This document shows positions 1 to 6,180 of a stretch of DNA of 6,215 bases, piece after piece. The notes under the pieces were generated by a model. It did not search any database. It had not been told where the DNA came from and was given only the letters and a program-made list of their open reading frames with translations. Source of the DNA: Paracoccaceae bacterium (GTDB taxonomy: Bacteria > Pseudomonadota > Alphaproteobacteria > Rhodobacterales > Rhodobacteraceae). How positions within the stretch are numbered: position 1 is the stretch's first letter; each line of letters opens with the position of its first letter. Made by a program: the position numbers and the translations under genes. The DNA lies in the NCBI GenBank assembly GCA_015485015.1, contig WFUK01000092.1, forward strand, positions 1-6,215. The letters are read 5' to 3'.

Positions 1-752
1 ACATCTGGCCCGGCCTGCCTCGCTTGGCGATAGGGTTTCATGGCATTGAGCATCGCGATCACCCGCCAATCCAGCTCGGTATTCTGGCGCGGCACCTCGG
101 AAAATCCATCGTCAGGCAGCCCGAGCGCTTGCTTCATCACCGCCACCATCGAGGGTTGGCGCTTATAAGGAATAATACGAAGGTTTGCGGCTCCGAATTC
201 GGCCTGCCAGCGATTTACCAACGCGAGATAGTTGAAATACGGGTTGCTTTCACTAATCCCGAGATAGCGCTTTGGGTTCACCATCCCCCCGCCCCGCACA
301 AGAGTTGACGCCAGCGAGCGCGCTAGATCAACCTGAGGCCGCAGATGAATATAAACCGTGATTTCATCAAAAACCGAAGTCAATAAGCGCTTTAGCCGCT
401 GAACTTGCTCTGGCTCGTATAATCTGGACTGCATATGCTCACCGGAAAGCACAACCTGCTGCGGGCTTTGGTTGGTCTCGGCTATCGCCGAAAGCTCCGC
501 CACCAGCCCATCGCATAAGCGCTGATACCCCCGCTCGTCGCGAATGCCAGCCCGAACAAAGGCATCGTCTTTTGGCTGAAAACCCTGCGCATAGGCCGTC
601 AGCACGCGCTGATTTATATCGTCCTTAAACAATGAGGTCAGCTCTGGATAAAGCACATGCTGTTCGGCCAGTTTCGCGCGGTTCGCCCGTAGCCAGCTTT
701 GAAAGCTGGTGGTGCCGGTTTTTTCGGTGCCGATATGAAGATGCAGTTGGAT
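1..752 (-). CDS. Sulfotransferase-like protein, C-terminus beyond the window
   Basis: The minus-strand frame is open without a stop from 767 down to base 3, giving about 250 residues, and the C-terminus lies off the left edge. Near the N-terminus it reads HLHIGTEKTGTTSFQSWL (about 744-691), which matches the 5'-phosphosulfate-binding loop of PAPS-dependent sulfotransferases. A second segment at about 359-300, TVYIHLRPQVDLARSLASTL, has the arginine and serine layout of the 3'-phosphate-binding motif. It would be a cytosolic enzyme; no signal peptide or membrane segment is visible. The acceptor cannot be told from sequence. The start is unresolved: between the upstream in-frame stop (768-770) and the motif there is no ATG, GTG or TTG. 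Only ATC (750-752) or CTG (744-746) could serve, unless a frameshift separates it from the ATG at 788-790. It follows the 825-1499 gene on the same strand by about 70 bp. Coding status and fold are well supported; the start and substrate are not. Confidence 0.8.
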   Translation of the reverse strand, partial: MQLHLHIGTEKTGTTSFQSWLRANRAKLAEQHVLYPELTSLFKDDINQRVLTAYAQGFQPKDDAFVRAGIRDERGYQRLCDGLVAELSAIAETNQSPQQVVLSGEHMQSRLYEPEQVQRLKRLLTSVFDEITVYIHLRPQVDLARSLASTLVRGGGMVNPKRYLGISESNPYFNYLALVNRWQAEFGAANLRIIPYKRQPSMVAVMKQALGLPDDGFSEVPRQNTELDWRVIAMLNAMKPYRQARQAGPD

Positions 753-781
753 AACAGGCCCGCCGAGCTATTTATTCTGGT

Positions 782-813
782 ATTATACATAAATCCGGCG
801 GCGGGATTGTCAA
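782..813 (-). promoter_or_regulatory. Possible sigma-70 promoter before the truncated sulfotransferase gene
   Basis: On the minus strand a perfect TTGACA (808-813) and a perfect TATAAT (782-787) lie in the gap between the two sulfotransferase genes. Their 20-bp spacing is longer than the usual 16-18 bp, which would weaken the promoter. Transcription would start near 775, about 25 bases before the first plausible codons of the downstream gene. If the spacing is tolerated, that gene need not depend on read-through from 825-1499. Confidence 0.35.
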
Positions 814-824
814 CCGGCGCACGC

Positions 825-1499
825 CTATCGCAGCGCCGCAGGCAGGCGGAAATAGCCTTTCATCAGGGCGTAATCTCCGGCGCAATGCTCCAGCAAGGCC
901 GCCCGCGCCCGAGGCCCCAAGCGCAGATCAACCGGCGCCGCGCGGCTTTTATGCAGATGGCCAAGCGCAAAATCCTGCCCGATCAGGGCGCTGATTTGCG
1001 CCGATAGCTGCTCTAGCTGGCCCAGCTTCACCACATCTGTGAAATAAGAAAGATCATGCCCGAGGTATTTGGTAAAGGGATCGGTATGATGCCGGATGGA
1101 TTTTGACAGCATCCGGTAAGCGTCCAGATTGCACAAAAACATTTCGCGTGTAGGATCAGGTGTGACCTTCAAAGCCCGCGCCAGATCCATATCGATCCGC
1201 TTTTCGGAAAGCTCGCGCACCTGCAAAACCCTGTGATCATAGGCCGATAAAATCCGCTTTGCCGGATCGCGAATAATGGCAATGCGGGCATAATCGACAT
1301 AGCGGGCGTGGTTGATCGCATAAAAGGGCCGGGTGTTGTGAAAGCTCTCGTGGATGTTGGTTTTGCCGCCGGAAGGATGCTCGAGCGCAAAGGGTTCGCC
1401 ATGCTTGAGCTGGTAAAACGCATGTTTCATCGAGGTGCTGCCAACTTTCGGCACCGGAAAATAGGCGATTTTGAATTGCGGGTTTTCCAACGTATACAT
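825..1499 (-). CDS. Sulfotransferase family 2 protein
   Basis: Complete 224-residue protein, predicted to transfer sulfate from PAPS to a carbohydrate or small-molecule hydroxyl. Residues 17-28 read PKVGSTSMKHAF, the 5'-phosphosulfate-binding loop of the family 2 (carbohydrate-type) sulfotransferases, in its usual place just after the first beta strand (FKIAYFPV). Residues 76-87 read IRDPAKRILSAY, the 3'-phosphate-binding motif with the expected Arg and Ser. The length is at the short end for this family, but both cofactor motifs are present. There is no signal peptide or transmembrane segment. The ATG at 1497-1499 is chosen because the conserved fold begins within ten residues of it; a weak GGA-type ribosome-binding site lies about 8 bases upstream. 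The gene is divergent from argG and is followed by a second, dissimilar sulfotransferase gene. Acceptor unknown; surface polysaccharide modification is an inference. Confidence 0.85.
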   Translation of the reverse strand: MYTLENPQFKIAYFPVPKVGSTSMKHAFYQLKHGEPFALEHPSGGKTNIHESFHNTRPFYAINHARYVDYARIAIIRDPAKRILSAYDHRVLQVRELSEKRIDMDLARALKVTPDPTREMFLCNLDAYRMLSKSIRHHTDPFTKYLGHDLSYFTDVVKLGQLEQLSAQISALIGQDFALGHLHKSRAAPVDLRLGPRARAALLEHCAGDYALMKGYFRLPAALR

Positions 1500-1556
1500 T
1501 GCGGTATTCCAGCTTGAAAAAACCGTTTTCTTTCCTCGTGAAAAGCCTTCTATGGC

Positions 1557-1585
1557 TTGATAGGGGCGGAAAACTCAAGTATGGC
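1557..1585 (+). promoter_or_regulatory. Possible argG promoter
   Basis: TTGATA (1557-1562) and TATGGC (1580-1585) are separated by 17 bp in the 119-bp divergent intergenic region. Transcription would start near 1592, giving a leader of about 27 bases. An alternative AT-rich -10 (TATAGA, 1591-1596) has no convincing -35. I saw no clear arginine-repressor operator or leader peptide. Confidence 0.35.
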
Positions 1586-1606
1586 CAGCATATAGAATAA
1601 TAATTC

Positions 1607-1610
1607 GGAG
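1607..1610 (+). promoter_or_regulatory. Ribosome-binding site of argG
   Basis: GGAG lies 8 bases before the ATG at 1619, good Shine-Dalgarno spacing. It fixes the start that gives the standard N-terminus with the P-loop at residues 10-18. Confidence 0.7.
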
Positions 1611-1618
1611 ATTTCCAG

Positions 1619-2842
1619 ATGTCTGCCCCCAAAAAAGTTGTCCTCGCCTATTCCGGCGGGCTGGATACCTCGATCATCCTGAAATGGCTCGAGATCGAAT
1701 ATGGTTGCGAGGTGGTAACCTTTACCGCCGATCTTGGCCAAGGCGAAGAGCTGGAGCCGGCCCGCAAAAAGGCCGAGCTTTTGGGGGTGAAACCGGAAAA
1801 CATCCATATCGAGGACGTGCGCGAGGAATTTGTCCGCGATTTTGTGTTTCCGATGTTTCGCGCCAATGCGCAATATGAGGGGCTGTATTTGCTCGGCACC
1901 TCCATCGCGCGGCCGCTGATTTCCAAGCGTCTGGTTGAAATCGCCGCCGAATGCGGGGCCGATGCCGTGGCGCATGGCGCGACCGGCAAGGGCAATGACC
2001 AGGTGCGGTTTGAGCTGGCAGCCTATGCGCTCAACCCCGAGATCCAGGTGATTGCCCCGTGGCGCGAATGGGATCTTTCCAGCCGCACCAAGCTGCTGGA
2101 ATTTGCCGAAATGCACCAGATACCCATCGCCAAGGATAAACGCGGCGAGGCGCCGTTTAGCGTAGACGCCAACCTTTTGCATACCTCAAGCGAGGGCAAA
2201 GTGCTGGAAGATCCGGCGATTGAAGCGCCGGATTATGTGTATCAGCGCACGGTTGCCCCCGAGGATGCACCGGATGTGGCCGAGCATATCGAGATCACTT
2301 ACGAGCAAGGCGACCCCGTGGCGCTAAACGGCAAGGCGCTATCGCCTGCCGAAATGCTGACCGCGCTCAACGCGCTTGGCGGCAAGCATGGCATTGGCCG
2401 TTTGGATCTCGTGGAAGGCCGCTTCGTTGGCATGAAATCTCGCGGTATCTATGAGACCCCCGGCGGCACAATTATGCTGGAGGCCCATCGCGGCATGGAA
2501 AGCATCACGCTGGATCGCGGCGCGGCGCATCTGAAAGACGAGCTGATGCCAAAATACGCCGAGCTGATTTATAACGGCTTTTGGTATTCCCCCGAGCGCG
2601 ATATGCTGCAAGCCCTGATCGACGAAAGCCAGAAACACGTGACCGGCACGGTGCGGCTGAAGCTTTATAAAGGCCTGTGCCAAACCGTCGGCCGCTGGTC
2701 TGATCATTCGCTTTATTCCGAAGAGCATGTGACCTTCGAGGATGATGCTGGCGCTTATGACCAAAAAGACGCGGCGGGCTTTATCCAGATCAACGCGCTG
2801 CGCCTCAAGCTATTGGCGGCGCGAGATAAGCGGATGAAATAG
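1619..2842 (+). CDS. argG: Argininosuccinate synthase
   Basis: Full-length, 407 residues, the normal size for bacterial argininosuccinate synthase (EC 6.3.4.5). The enzyme joins citrulline and aspartate using ATP, which becomes AMP and PPi. This is the penultimate step of arginine synthesis, in the cytosol, usually as a homotetramer. The ATP-binding PP-loop is AYSGGLDTS at residues 10-18. The second family signature, [12 protein letters not shown], is at residues 120-131, and the substrate-binding stretch [12 protein letters not shown] is at about 90-101. The C-terminal region (about residues 318-365) carries the conserved GFWYSPER and [10 protein letters not shown] segments that contribute to oligomerisation in this family. 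No frameshift or missing key residue is seen. A good ribosome-binding site precedes it and an intrinsic terminator follows, so it is probably transcribed alone. The downstream IS cluster lies beyond that terminator and has not damaged the gene. Confidence 0.98.
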   Translation: MSAPKKVVLAYSGGLDTSIILKWLEIEYGCEVVTFTADLGQGEELEPARKKAELLGVKPENIHIEDVREEFVRDFVFPMFRANAQYEGLYLLGTSIARPLISKRLVEIAAECGADAVAHGATGKGNDQVRFELAAYALNPEIQVIAPWREWDLSSRTKLLEFAEMHQIPIAKDKRGEAPFSVDANLLHTSSEGKVLEDPAIEAPDYVYQRTVAPEDAPDVAEHIEITYEQGDPVALNGKALSPAEMLTALNALGGKHGIGRLDLVEGRFVGMKSRGIYETPGGTIMLEAHRGMESITLDRGAAHLKDELMPKYAELIYNGFWYSPERDMLQALIDESQKHVTGTVRLKLYKGLCQTVGRWSDHSLYSEEHVTFEDDAGAYDQKDAAGFIQINALRLKLLAARDKRMK

Positions 2843-2869
2843 CGCCACCTTCGCAGCCACAGATTTTGT

Positions 2870-2900
2870 AAAAACCGCCGCAAATTCGCCGGCGGTTTTT
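2870..2900 (+). terminator. Intrinsic terminator after argG
   Basis: A perfect 11-bp inverted repeat, AAAAACCGCCG (2870-2880) and CGGCGGTTTTT (2890-2900), encloses a 9-base loop. The GC-rich core is followed by a T run, the classic Rho-independent form, 27 bases after the argG stop. The A tract on the other arm means it could also act on transcripts entering from the IS side. Confidence 0.9.
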
Positions 2901-2938
2901 CTGATACAGCGTAACTACTAACCTAGGTGGGGCTTATA

Positions 2939-2993
2939 TATTTAGCTAGCCAAATACCTATTGGCATTCGCCCTCGCAGTGGCTAGTTAAATA
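2939..2993. repeat. 13-bp imperfect inverted repeat in the IS1595 leader
   Basis: TATTTAGCTAGCC (2939-2951) and GGCTAGTTAAATA (2981-2993) are inverted copies with one mismatch in 13, separated by 29 bases. They lie between the presumed left end of the element and the transposase start at 3012. They could be paired transposase-binding sites, a transcript hairpin covering the ribosome-binding region, or an operator. The sequence alone does not decide. Confidence 0.7.
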
Positions 2994-3011
2994 CTAGAAA
3001 GAGAGGGCAGG

Positions 3012-3597
3012 ATGGATAAGCCAGAGATATTAAGCACTTTTGAGTTCTTCAATAAATTCCCTGACGAAGAGTCTGCCCGCAAATTCTTTGAAACGCGCCG
3101 CTGGTCCGATGAGCCTGTTTGCGGTCATTGTGGTTCGGTTTCTGTAACTGAGTGCAAAGACCATAAACCTATGGCTTACCGCTGCAAAGATTGCCGAAAA
3201 CATTTCAGCGTCCGCACAGGCACTGTGTTGGCTGAAAGCCGCCTCCCCCTGCAAAAGTGGCTGTTGGCCATTTTCATGCTCACCAGCGCCCGTAAGGGCA
3301 TCCCTAGCACTCAAATGGCACGTGAGCTTGGTCACCCAGAAAACCGCGTGGTTCCTCGCGCAGCGCATCCGCGAAACATGGTTGAAAGATCAAGGCGCTG
3401 GCGATGGTGGCGACCACAACCAAGTTGACGAAACATACGTTGGCGGTAAGCGTAGCAATATGCACGCAAGTAAGCGGCCAAATCAAATGGGTGGCCGTGG
3501 TCGCAAAACTCCTGTTGTTGGGATTCTCAATGAGAACAAACAGGTTCGCGCTACTGTAATGCCACATACAACGGCCAAAGCTTTAACTGGTTTCGTG
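3012..3597 (+). pseudogene. IS1595-family transposase, frameshifted and 3'-truncated
   Basis: The first frame, 3012 to about 3332, encodes 107 residues of an IS1595-type transposase. It has the N-terminal zinc ribbon (C37xxC40 and C58xxC61), followed by the conserved KWLLAIFMLTSARKGIPSTQ stretch. At about 3331 homology passes to the frame one base later: ELG in the first frame continues as VTQKTAWFLAQRIRETWL in the second. That fits loss of two bases (GT of a GTGT) between 3330 and 3333. The second frame includes VDETYVGGKRS, holding the first catalytic aspartate of the DDE-type domain, and stays family-like to GFV at 3589-3597. After that it reads ten foreign residues inside the IS3 element and stops at 3628-3630. 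The remaining catalytic residues are absent, so it cannot encode a working transposase. The GGGCAGG just before the ATG is a plausible ribosome-binding site. Confidence 0.85.
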
Positions 3598-3606
3598 TGT
3601 CTGACG
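3598..3606. repeat. Left terminal repeat of the IS3-family element
   Basis: TGTCTGACG, matching the complement of 5065-5073 (TGTCAGATC) at 6 of 9 positions. It starts at the base after the last IS1595 codon. The terminal TG is the usual IS3-family end. Confidence 0.55.
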
Positions 3607-3670
3607 TCAGCACCCGTGGGACAGATTTGAGGTTTATTTAACGGAGGATTTCTGGTTCATCGAAACGACG

Positions 3671-3676
3671 AAGGAG
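3671..3676 (+). promoter_or_regulatory. Ribosome-binding site of IS3 orfA
   Basis: AAGGAG lies 5 bases before the ATG at 3682. A GTG at 3676-3678 is in the same frame, but it overlaps this site and has no Shine-Dalgarno of its own, so the ATG is preferred. Confidence 0.7.
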
Positions 3677-3681
3677 TGAAG

Positions 3682-4056
3682 ATGAACAAGAAATCCGGAA
3701 GCAGCAAAGCAGCGGCTGATAAATTGGTGAAGAACATCCGCCGCAAAACCAGACAAACCTATTCTTCCGAGGAGAAAATTCGCATCGTTTTGGCGGGGCT
3801 CCGAGGGGAAGAAAGCATATCCGCACTATGCCGTCGTGAAGGCATCTCCGAAAGCCTGTATTACAGTTGGTCCAAGGAGTTCCTTGAGGCGGGCAAGCGC
3901 CGCCTGTCAGGTGATACAGCGCGTCAGGCCACCTCGCCAGAGGTGAAGGAGTTGCGATCCGAAGCGATGGCCCTGAAGGAGTGCGTGGCCGACCTGACCA
4001 TTGAAAACCGTCTGCTCAAAAAAAGCATAACAGGGGTTGGGGGATACGAGGAATGA
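3682..4056 (+). CDS. IS3-family transposase OrfA (DNA-binding subunit)
   Basis: 124 residues from the ATG at 3682. OrfA supplies sequence-specific binding to the element ends and, fused to OrfB, forms the full transposase OrfAB. Residues about 28-66 form the helix-turn-helix typical of IS3 OrfA proteins, including SSEEKIRIVLAGLRGEESIS and GISESLYYSWSKEFLEAG. Residues about 87-113 are a leucine-zipper-like coiled coil (VKELRSEAMALKECVADL, then ENRLLKK), which in this family mediates dimerisation. The very basic N-terminal tail is an addition to the usual domain. The stop overlaps the orfB start as ATGA (4053-4056). A run of seven A bases at 4018-4024, in the last part of the coiled coil, is where a -1 shift into the orfB frame could occur. 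It is the first gene of the two-gene element. Confidence 0.9.
   Translation: MNKKSGSSKAAADKLVKNIRRKTRQTYSSEEKIRIVLAGLRGEESISALCRREGISESLYYSWSKEFLEAGKRRLSGDTARQATSPEVKELRSEAMALKECVADLTIENRLLKKSITGVGGYEE
4018..4024 (+). other. A7 run, possible -1 frameshift region for OrfAB
   Basis: OrfA reads CTC AAA AAA AGC across the run. The -1 frame is open from here to the orfB ATG at 4053 and on through orfB, so a slip would yield an OrfAB fusion as in many IS3-family elements. The run is not in the canonical A AAA AAG register for the OrfA frame: only the P-site lysine tRNA would re-pair fully. The GGGGG at 4039-4043 lies downstream. Confidence 0.45.
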
Positions 4057-5033
4057 GATACCCTGCATCTGAAAAGCTTGAAATCATCCGCACCGTTGAG
4101 AAGTCACATCTGCCGGTCAAGCAGACCCTCGACATGCTGGGTATTCCCCGCACCACGTTTTATCGGTGGTACGATGCTTATGTCGAAGGTGGCCTTGATG
4201 CTTTAGCGGATCGCTCGCCTCGGCCGATATCGGTTTGGAACCGTATTCCCCAAGCCAGGCGGGATGATATGATCGAGTTTGCGCTCGAGCATGAAGCTCT
4301 GACGACACGGGAACTCGCGGTCAAATACACCGATGAGAAGCGGTATTTTATCTCTGAATCATCGGCTTATCGTATTTTGAAAGCCGCTGATCTGATCACG
4401 GCCCCAGACTATGTGGTGATCAAGGCCGCCAGCGAGTTCACGGACAAAACCACCACCATCAACGAAATGTGGCAGACCGACTTTACCTACTTCAAGATCA
4501 TCGGGTGGGGCTGGTTTTATCTCAGCACGATTCTGGATGATTACAGCCGTTACATCATTGCATGGAAGCTTTGCACCAATATGCGGGCCGAGGACGTAAC
4601 GGACACGATTGCATTAGCTCTGGCAGCATCAGGGTGTGATCAGGCGGTTGTCAGACACATGCCGCGCCTGCTGAGCGACAATGGGTCATGCTACATCTCT
4701 GGCGATCTGGCCGAATGGCTGGATGATCACAAAATGGCTCACGTTCGCGGAGCCCCGTTTCATCCACAAACCCAGGGCAAGATAGAGCGTTGGCATCAGA
4801 CAATGAAAAATCGAGTTCTGCTGGAAAACTACTACCTGCCCGGTGATCTCGAACGCCAGATCGGGGCCTTTGTCGACTACTACAACAACGAACGCTATCA
4901 CGAGAGCCTCAACAACGTCACACCCGCCGATGTCTACTTCGGACGGGACAAAGCCATCATCAGAGAAAGGGAAAAGATCAAAAAACAGACAATCCAACAA
5001 CGCCGCTTGCAACATCGAAAACAAGCTGCATAA
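4053..5033 (+). CDS. IS3-family transposase OrfB (DDE catalytic subunit)
   Basis: 326 residues. It begins with a second helix-turn-helix (about residues 20-50, TLDMLGIPRTTFYRWYDAYV), followed by an IS3-type linker and an rve integrase-core domain. The catalytic triad is visible as D143 (WQTDFTYFK), D209 (LLSDNGSCY) and E245 (GKIERWHQ). There are exactly 35 residues between the second Asp and the Glu, the IS3-family and retroviral-integrase spacing. The HPQTQGKIERWHQTMKNR block and the VDYYNNERYHESLNNVTPAD block near the C-terminus are standard for the family, and a basic tail ends the protein. The ATG overlaps the orfA stop by four bases (ATGA), suggesting coupled translation of free OrfB. 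OrfB lies in the -1 frame relative to OrfA, as expected for a frameshift-fused OrfAB. No truncation or stop is seen. Confidence 0.93.
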   Translation: MRYPASEKLEIIRTVEKSHLPVKQTLDMLGIPRTTFYRWYDAYVEGGLDALADRSPRPISVWNRIPQARRDDMIEFALEHEALTTRELAVKYTDEKRYFISESSAYRILKAADLITAPDYVVIKAASEFTDKTTTINEMWQTDFTYFKIIGWGWFYLSTILDDYSRYIIAWKLCTNMRAEDVTDTIALALAASGCDQAVVRHMPRLLSDNGSCYISGDLAEWLDDHKMAHVRGAPFHPQTQGKIERWHQTMKNRVLLENYYLPGDLERQIGAFVDYYNNERYHESLNNVTPADVYFGRDKAIIREREKIKKQTIQQRRLQHRKQAA

Positions 5034-5064
5034 TCAATCACATTAACTGTAGTGGTTCAGACCT

Positions 5065-5073
5065 GATCTGACA
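5065..5073. repeat. Right terminal repeat of the IS3-family element
   Basis: GATCTGACA, complement TGTCAGATC, 32 bases after the orfB stop; it matches the left end at 6 of 9 positions and ends in CA. The IS481-family terminal repeat starts at the next base. Confidence 0.55.
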
Positions 5074-5084
5074 GTTACCGTTTT
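5074..5084. repeat. Terminal inverted repeat of the IS481-family element (transposase 3' side)
   Basis: GTTACCGTTTT, perfectly inverted at 6184-6194. It lies 26 bases beyond the transposase stop and directly touches the IS3 right end. Confidence 0.7.
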
Positions 5085-5109
5085 TCGGGCGGCATTTGTC
5101 AGGTCAAAT

Positions 5110-6144
5110 TCAGTTCACGAACTTTTCCTTCCAAATATCTTTGCCCTCAATCATGGTCTGAAACGGCGTTCTGCCGCAACACATTTTTCCCTGATGAGTT
5201 CGTTCAGTGTTGTAGAAGTCGATCCATTCATCCAGATCGGACTGCAAGGCCTCGACGGTTTCGTAGAGCTTTTTGCGGAATGTGATCTGGTAAAACTCCT
5301 GCAGGATCGTCTTGTGGAATCGCTCGCAGATGCCGTTGGTCTGGGGCGATTTCACCTTGGTTTTGGTATGGTCGATATCGTTGATTGCCAGGAAGAGCTG
5401 GTAGTCGTGTTTGTCGACCCGCCCGCAATATTCCGTGCCGCGATCCGTCAGGATGCGCAGCACCGGCAGGCCGTGTTCTTCATAGAATGGTAGCACTTTG
5501 TCGTTCAGCATATCAGCCGCCGTGATCGGAGTTTTGGTGGTGTAAAGCTTGGCCTGGGCCACCTTGGAATATGTATCGACATAGGTCTGCTGGTAAACAC
5601 GGCCAACGCCCTTCAATGTACCAACATAGAAGGTGTCCTGAGAGCCAAGGTAGCCAGGATGGGCGGTCTCGATCTCGCCGCAGGCCTCGTCGTCCAGCTT
5701 CTTCTTTTCCAAGGCCTGCACTTGGGCTTCGGTCAGGATGCCACCCTCGCTGGCCACCTTGGCCTCTAGGGCTTTCAGCCGGTTCTTGAAGTTGGCCAGA
5801 TCGTGGCGCAGCCAGATGGACCTGACGCCGGATGGGGAAACAAATACCCCCAGTTTGCGCAATTCGTTGGATGTGCGGGCTTGTCCGTAAGCCGGAAAAT
5901 CCGTAGCCGATTTGATGACAGCATCTTCGGTCGCCTGATCCACCCGATTGGCCAAGTTGGGCTTGCGCCGGGTCCGCTCAAACAAAGCCTCGACCCCGCC
6001 ATCATCCACCGCGGATTTGTAGCGGTAAAATGTGTCCCGGGACATGCCCATAACTTGGCAGGCTTTAGATACGTTGCCCAGCTCTTCGGCAAGGTTCAGC
6101 AGGCCGACTTTGTGTTTGATGATCTTCTCGTTAGTATTCAACAT
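5110..6144 (-). CDS. IS481-family transposase
   Basis: Complete 344-residue transposase. The N-terminal helix-turn-helix spans about residues 12-60 (GNVSKACQVMGMSRDTFYRY, then GGVEALFERTRRKP). A second winged-helix-like segment follows (YGQARTSNELRKLGVFVSPS, about 86-105). A charged, probably helical linker spans about 115-160. The rve integrase-core domain follows: D170 (GSQDTFYVG), D234 (RILTDRGTEYCG) and E274 (NGICERFHKT) form the catalytic triad. About 39 residues separate the second Asp from the Glu, a little more than the usual 35. The C-terminal block DEWIDFYNTERTHQGKMCCG is characteristic of the family. The ATG at 6142-6144 has GAGGAA about 6 bases upstream, which supports this start. 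It is the only gene between the IS481 terminal repeats, and nothing indicates inactivation. It converges on the IS3 orfB gene. Confidence 0.93.
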   Translation of the reverse strand: MLNTNEKIIKHKVGLLNLAEELGNVSKACQVMGMSRDTFYRYKSAVDDGGVEALFERTRRKPNLANRVDQATEDAVIKSATDFPAYGQARTSNELRKLGVFVSPSGVRSIWLRHDLANFKNRLKALEAKVASEGGILTEAQVQALEKKKLDDEACGEIETAHPGYLGSQDTFYVGTLKGVGRVYQQTYVDTYSKVAQAKLYTTKTPITAADMLNDKVLPFYEEHGLPVLRILTDRGTEYCGRVDKHDYQLFLAINDIDHTKTKVKSPQTNGICERFHKTILQEFYQITFRKKLYETVEALQSDLDEWIDFYNTERTHQGKMCCGRTPFQTMIEGKDIWKEKFVN

Positions 6145-6180
6145 TGTGGTTTCCTCGTTTTGTGGTTGGTGTGCACCACC

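Larger units (their letters stand above)
2929..3597 (+). mobile_element. Truncated IS1595-family element (left part)
   Basis: The left part of an IS1595-family insertion sequence, inferred from the transposase type. The left end is placed near the GGGG at 2929-2932, where the sequence changes from argG trailer to an AT-rich IS leader. It is approximate because I cannot compare it with a right terminal repeat. The element is broken at 3597, exactly where the IS3-family copy begins. Family members usually run to about 0.9-1.1 kb, so roughly a third or more is missing, including the right inverted repeat. Confidence 0.7.
3598..5073 (+). mobile_element. IS3-family insertion sequence, apparently complete
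   Basis: About 1476 bp, normal for IS3-family elements, with orfA and orfB on the plus strand. The left end is set at TGTCTGACG (3598-3606) because IS1595 coding stops exactly at 3597. The right end is set at the matching GATCTGACA (5065-5073), whose complement begins TGTCAGATC; 6 of 9 terminal bases agree and both ends give the TG...CA form typical of the family. Both reading frames are intact, so the copy may be active. The flanks (CGTG before, GTTA after) do not form a target duplication. Confidence 0.75.

Noticed and set aside
24..308. Plus-strand open frame opposite the truncated sulfotransferase gene
   Set aside because: The minus-strand frame over the same bases is open throughout and carries sulfotransferase motifs; this one has no recognisable features.
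699..1007. Plus-strand open frame across the gap between the sulfotransferase genes
   Set aside because: It overlaps both coding regions in antisense, has a low-complexity arginine- and glutamine-rich translation, and no ribosome-binding site.
1550..2182. Long open frame on the minus strand inside argG (210 codons), with another at 2339-2764
   Set aside because: Both are antisense to a complete, strongly recognised argG, have no family motifs or ribosome-binding site, and are explained by the codon bias of the GC-rich gene.
3676..3681. GTG at 3676 as the orfA start
   Set aside because: It overlaps the AAGGAG that serves the ATG at 3682 with correct spacing, so the ATG is the better start.
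3594..5077. Target-site duplication around the IS3 element
   Set aside because: CGTG on the left and GTTA on the right share at most GT in register; that is not convincing.
5060..5105. GACCTGA (5060-5066) and TCAGGTC (5099-5105) as a hairpin or terminator between the converging transposase genes
   Set aside because: Only 7 bp with a 32-base gap and no T run; it spans two different IS ends, so it is probably chance.
5194..5493. Plus-strand open frame inside the IS481 transposase gene
   Set aside because: It is antisense to an intact transposase with a full catalytic triad and has no independent support.
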